The position numbers were made by a program, and so were the translations under genes. This document shows, piece by piece, positions 61,032 through 64,000 of a stretch of DNA of 64,000 bases. How positions within the stretch are numbered: the stretch's first letter is position 1; each line of letters begins with the position of its first letter. Source of the stretch: Cloeon dipterum (taxonomy: Eukaryota > Arthropoda > Insecta > Ephemeroptera > Baetidae); assembly GCF_949628265.1 (NCBI RefSeq), contig NC_088789.1:3224001-3288000 (forward strand), given 5' to 3'. The notes under the pieces are model-generated. The model saw nothing but the letters and a program-made list of their open reading frames with translations. It did not search any database and was not told the DNA's origin.

Positions 61032-64000
61032 GTAAGTATATGTCTTTACAATTAAGCCTATAAGAGGACGTTTTTCGCTACAATTTATTCACCTGGTTAA
61101 CAAGCGCCGTGGTGCTCATTGAAAATTGTGAAATTTTAAAAGGTTGAGCACGCCAGCGCATCACGGTGACAACTGTAGAAGTGCGACCTTTGTACCTGAT
61201 AATTAGCGGCCCTGTTGCAGGATAACGCGACCGTTTGTCGTTTGTTCTGTGCTTTTTGTGTTTGATAATGAATTGACATGAGGCGCTGCATTCATTTGGG
61301 ACAAGGCTGTGGTCGGTCGGTTGCGCGCATATGTTCGTTCACTCTGGAACAGCAGTTGAGGCACGCACATTGCACGGAATTTTATGAAAAACGAAACAAT
61401 GGACGTTTGGCGGATTTCACTTTTGCCGCCGATTTCTATTGGTTTGCGGTGACGCGCGTGCAAACATCGGTTGACGTGCGTAAGACGGCATTACGTGCGA
61501 AAATTCGTATGAAGCTGATTGGCGATTTTTGGCAGCTCGTTGATAAAAAGGTTAAATGGGTTAGAGCGCGCTAGTCGACTTTCAAAAGTTGCTGGGATTT
61601 TCCATTTAGTTCGTCCTGTTATCATGCATATTGAGAGCGCAATATTTCGCAAAATGGTAACAACTGCGTCGCAGATGCTGATTTTATAAACGCGTCGTTT
61701 TAATAATTCTGCTCTATTTGCGTCTGCGGCTTTATCGTATATTTTCTGCATCTTTTTATGGAATAAATTCGTCTCAAACCAAGCAAAATTCTATTTCTGC
61801 AATATTTTCGCTCGCTCCTTTCCAGCGTGGAATTCCAACAGGGGGAAACTACAATAAACCGGAACTATGCCTTGCACAATTTAATTTAAAGCAAGTTTAA
61901 AGTTTGTAACTCAAGCTGCCGCTGCTACCAAAGGATCCGGTCTTTTTGCATTAGACAGTAGACGGGGGCGTAGTCCACATAATATATCTTTCCCACAAAT
62001 CAGACTGACGCAATCCGATCTAGATAAAGCGAGTCCGTCTCTTTCTCAGCTAAATGAGTTAAATCCCGTAAAAACCGATTGTGAGAAAGAGGTGGTTTTA
62101 ATTCTCGCACACAGAGAAAGAGAGACTGAGTGTGTCGGCGTTTGAGCGTACGGTAAATTTGCTCGATACATTGATACACCCGCTACTCCGCGCGCTGCCC
62201 GTGTAATCCATCATGGCATAACATTATCCGCCGTGTGCTGCACCAGTTGGCCTAGTTTTTCTAAGAACGCTGCAAGAGGAGTCGTGAACAGCACCATGCA
62301 GCCTGCCGTGTACGGTATTTTTTACGAGCGAGCCTCCGAGACCAAGAGTGTGTGTGTGTGTGCGCCTTATTTTCAGTCAAGCGAGTGCACCATCACTTCC
62401 TATAACGACTCGCACAGCACAAAGATAATGGAAATCACGACTTTTCCCCCCAGCTGCACAATGAGTCTTAGTGAAGGAGGTGATCCTGTTATTGTCCGCT
62501 CTGGGGAAATGGCGCACGCTGCGCTGCCAACTCGCCTTCTTGGCGTACATCTTGCTCGGGAATTTAGATTGCGAATATTCTTCAAAAATCGGGACGAGTT
62601 TGCTCTGCTAAGACGCAGGAAGTCTGTCTCATTCTTGCCAATTTGCAATTTTTCATGCTTATTTAATGTGACATGCTAAAAAAAGGTACTGGCCGTCTTA
62701 ATAAATTCAACGGCACGTCTTGGCTCTTCAGTCGAGTTGAAGGAAGCTTGATATTTATATTATGCCAAACATTTAAACCAACGAACAAGGATTTTTTTTA
62801 ATTTACACATTGTGTTCCATATTAAAAAGTTTTGGACAGTAAACATTAATCGTGATTACGACGCCAGCCAAATTTTTGCGAATTCTTATGGATGGTCTAT
62901 ATTTAACACCGCCAAAATCTGCTGTTGAGGAATTTCGATGCTAAATTAGCTCCAGCCAGACACGCATTTTACGGTGAGTGCCGACGCAAAAGTTCTCCCA
63001 ATTTCGTAATTACGTTCAAGAATTAAGACCGTAACGAAAGCCGAAATTCTAATTTTCTTCACTGCCGATGCGATCGCTCAAGTGGAAAGCAGTTAACCCT
63101 CGCGCACACAAAATTATTCATTCGAAAAAACGCTGCGACTCGTAGAGTGGCTTTTTGGTCGACTCCAGCCAGCGTTTAGTGGACAAAAAAGCACCGCGGG
63201 TGTTCGCGAGGGGCGCAAAATCAAGTGATATCGCGCCGAAATCGTGACGGTTGAGACGCTGCTATTTATGCACGCGGCGTGGAATTTTCGCCAGAATTCA
63301 TTAAAATAGCGGCGCGAGATTGGGCGGCGCCGATAGTTGTTTAGCCCGAATCGAGGCCAGCGATGATTTATTTATTCGTGCATTTCCATCCGTCTGGGAA
63401 ACGTTCTGCAATGAAACCGCCGAGCGAAAATGATTTCATCGCACCATTTGTCTTGTGGCGCAGCAGTTAGATTACGGTACGGTGCATCAGTACGATCTGT
63501 GCAATCTAACCCTATACAACGGGGCTCGAATTGCAAAATCAACAAGTTGAGTTGATACGGATACAGACAGATAACGCGTGAAAATTTAACAGCTCATAAT
63601 TTCAAGCTTCACTTTTCCCTGAAAAAATCGTAAATAAAAAAGGAAACCTGGTTGATCAAAAAAGCCGCATCGTTTTGAAATTTATGCTTAATTAAGCAGT
63701 TGTAAAATTCTTCATTTGAGCAAGAAAAATCGTGATTTCTTACAAAACTGAGATTCTTGTCATAAAACAACTAACTTTTGTATAAAGAATTTTACCTGCT
63801 TGATGTTTTCTGGAGAGACATAAAAATAATCAGATTGACCAACCTTAATTCCGCATCGAGAGCAGTGCATGGGATATTTTTACCCGGAGGTCAGGTGCGT
63901 ATAGAAGACGCACAACTGGTCGCGATGCACTAGAAATAGCCTCGCGTCGCACTTTGCGGCACACGAACGTACCCTCTGCTTTATTTCGAGATGCATCCCG
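61032..64000 (+). other. nemo intron 2, runs off the window
   Basis: From the donor at 61032 to the end I find no segment encoding the next expected NLK residues, so the next exon lies outside. A GT microsatellite lies near 62347-62361. Short open frames on both strands show no family similarity. Confidence 0.7.

Noticed and set aside
63450..63530. tRNA-like words (GGCTCGAATT and a short hairpin)
   Set aside because: No cloverleaf can be drawn: the acceptor and anticodon stems do not pair and the A-box is missing.
1..64000. CRISPR arrays, operons, Shine-Dalgarno sites
   Set aside because: Multi-exon GT-AG genes show this is nuclear eukaryotic DNA, and no spaced direct-repeat array is present.

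Overview
The window is nuclear DNA from an animal, almost certainly an insect. It holds six protein-coding genes, each broken by GT-AG introns, with long AT-rich introns and intergenic stretches, common CpG, simple repeats and several short non-autonomous DNA transposons. A Methuselah-type receptor and a nemo kinase point to an arthropod; the sequence alone does not fix the order or species. I joined exons by hand from splice sites, reading phase and family similarity, so exon edges are predictions, although phase is consistent through every gene.

Layout, left to right. 1-4058: no recognised gene. 4059-21037 (+): a Methuselah-like class B GPCR in five exons with one very large intron. 21485-24209 (-): MTO1, the mitochondrial tRNA wobble-uridine modification enzyme, 13 coding exons, tail-to-tail with the receptor. 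24833-29381 (-): a KNL1/Spc105R kinetochore scaffold, 10 exons, just upstream of MTO1 on the same strand. 29382-41260: about 12 kb without a recognised coding gene, holding a 1.4-kb hAT-like element with a perfect 8-bp target duplication, two smaller MITE-like elements and a possible non-coding first exon. 41261-42665 (+): Tpst, tyrosylprotein sulfotransferase, 6 exons. 43636-47078 (-): HPS4, a BLOC-3 subunit, 9 exons, tail-to-tail with Tpst. 47869-61031 and beyond (+): the first two coding exons of nemo (nemo-like kinase), divergent from HPS4 across about 0.8 kb; the rest lies past the right edge.

The genes serve unrelated housekeeping and signalling roles: GPCR signalling, mitochondrial translation, chromosome segregation, Golgi sulfation, Rab32/38 activation on lysosome-related organelles, and Wnt/Notch/TGF-beta modulation. 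I see no operon-like functional link.

The most notable non-gene content is transposon-derived: (i) the 1,409-bp hAT-like element at 32261-33669, with an internal 59-bp direct repeat; (ii) a small GC-rich hAT-like MITE family with three complete copies and one remnant, two of the copies with recognisable 8-bp target duplications; (iii) a second MITE pair with CAGGGTTGCA ends. In the KNL1 gene a short run of MELT-type motifs is followed by a second degenerate repeat array. I found no clearly new multi-gene system.
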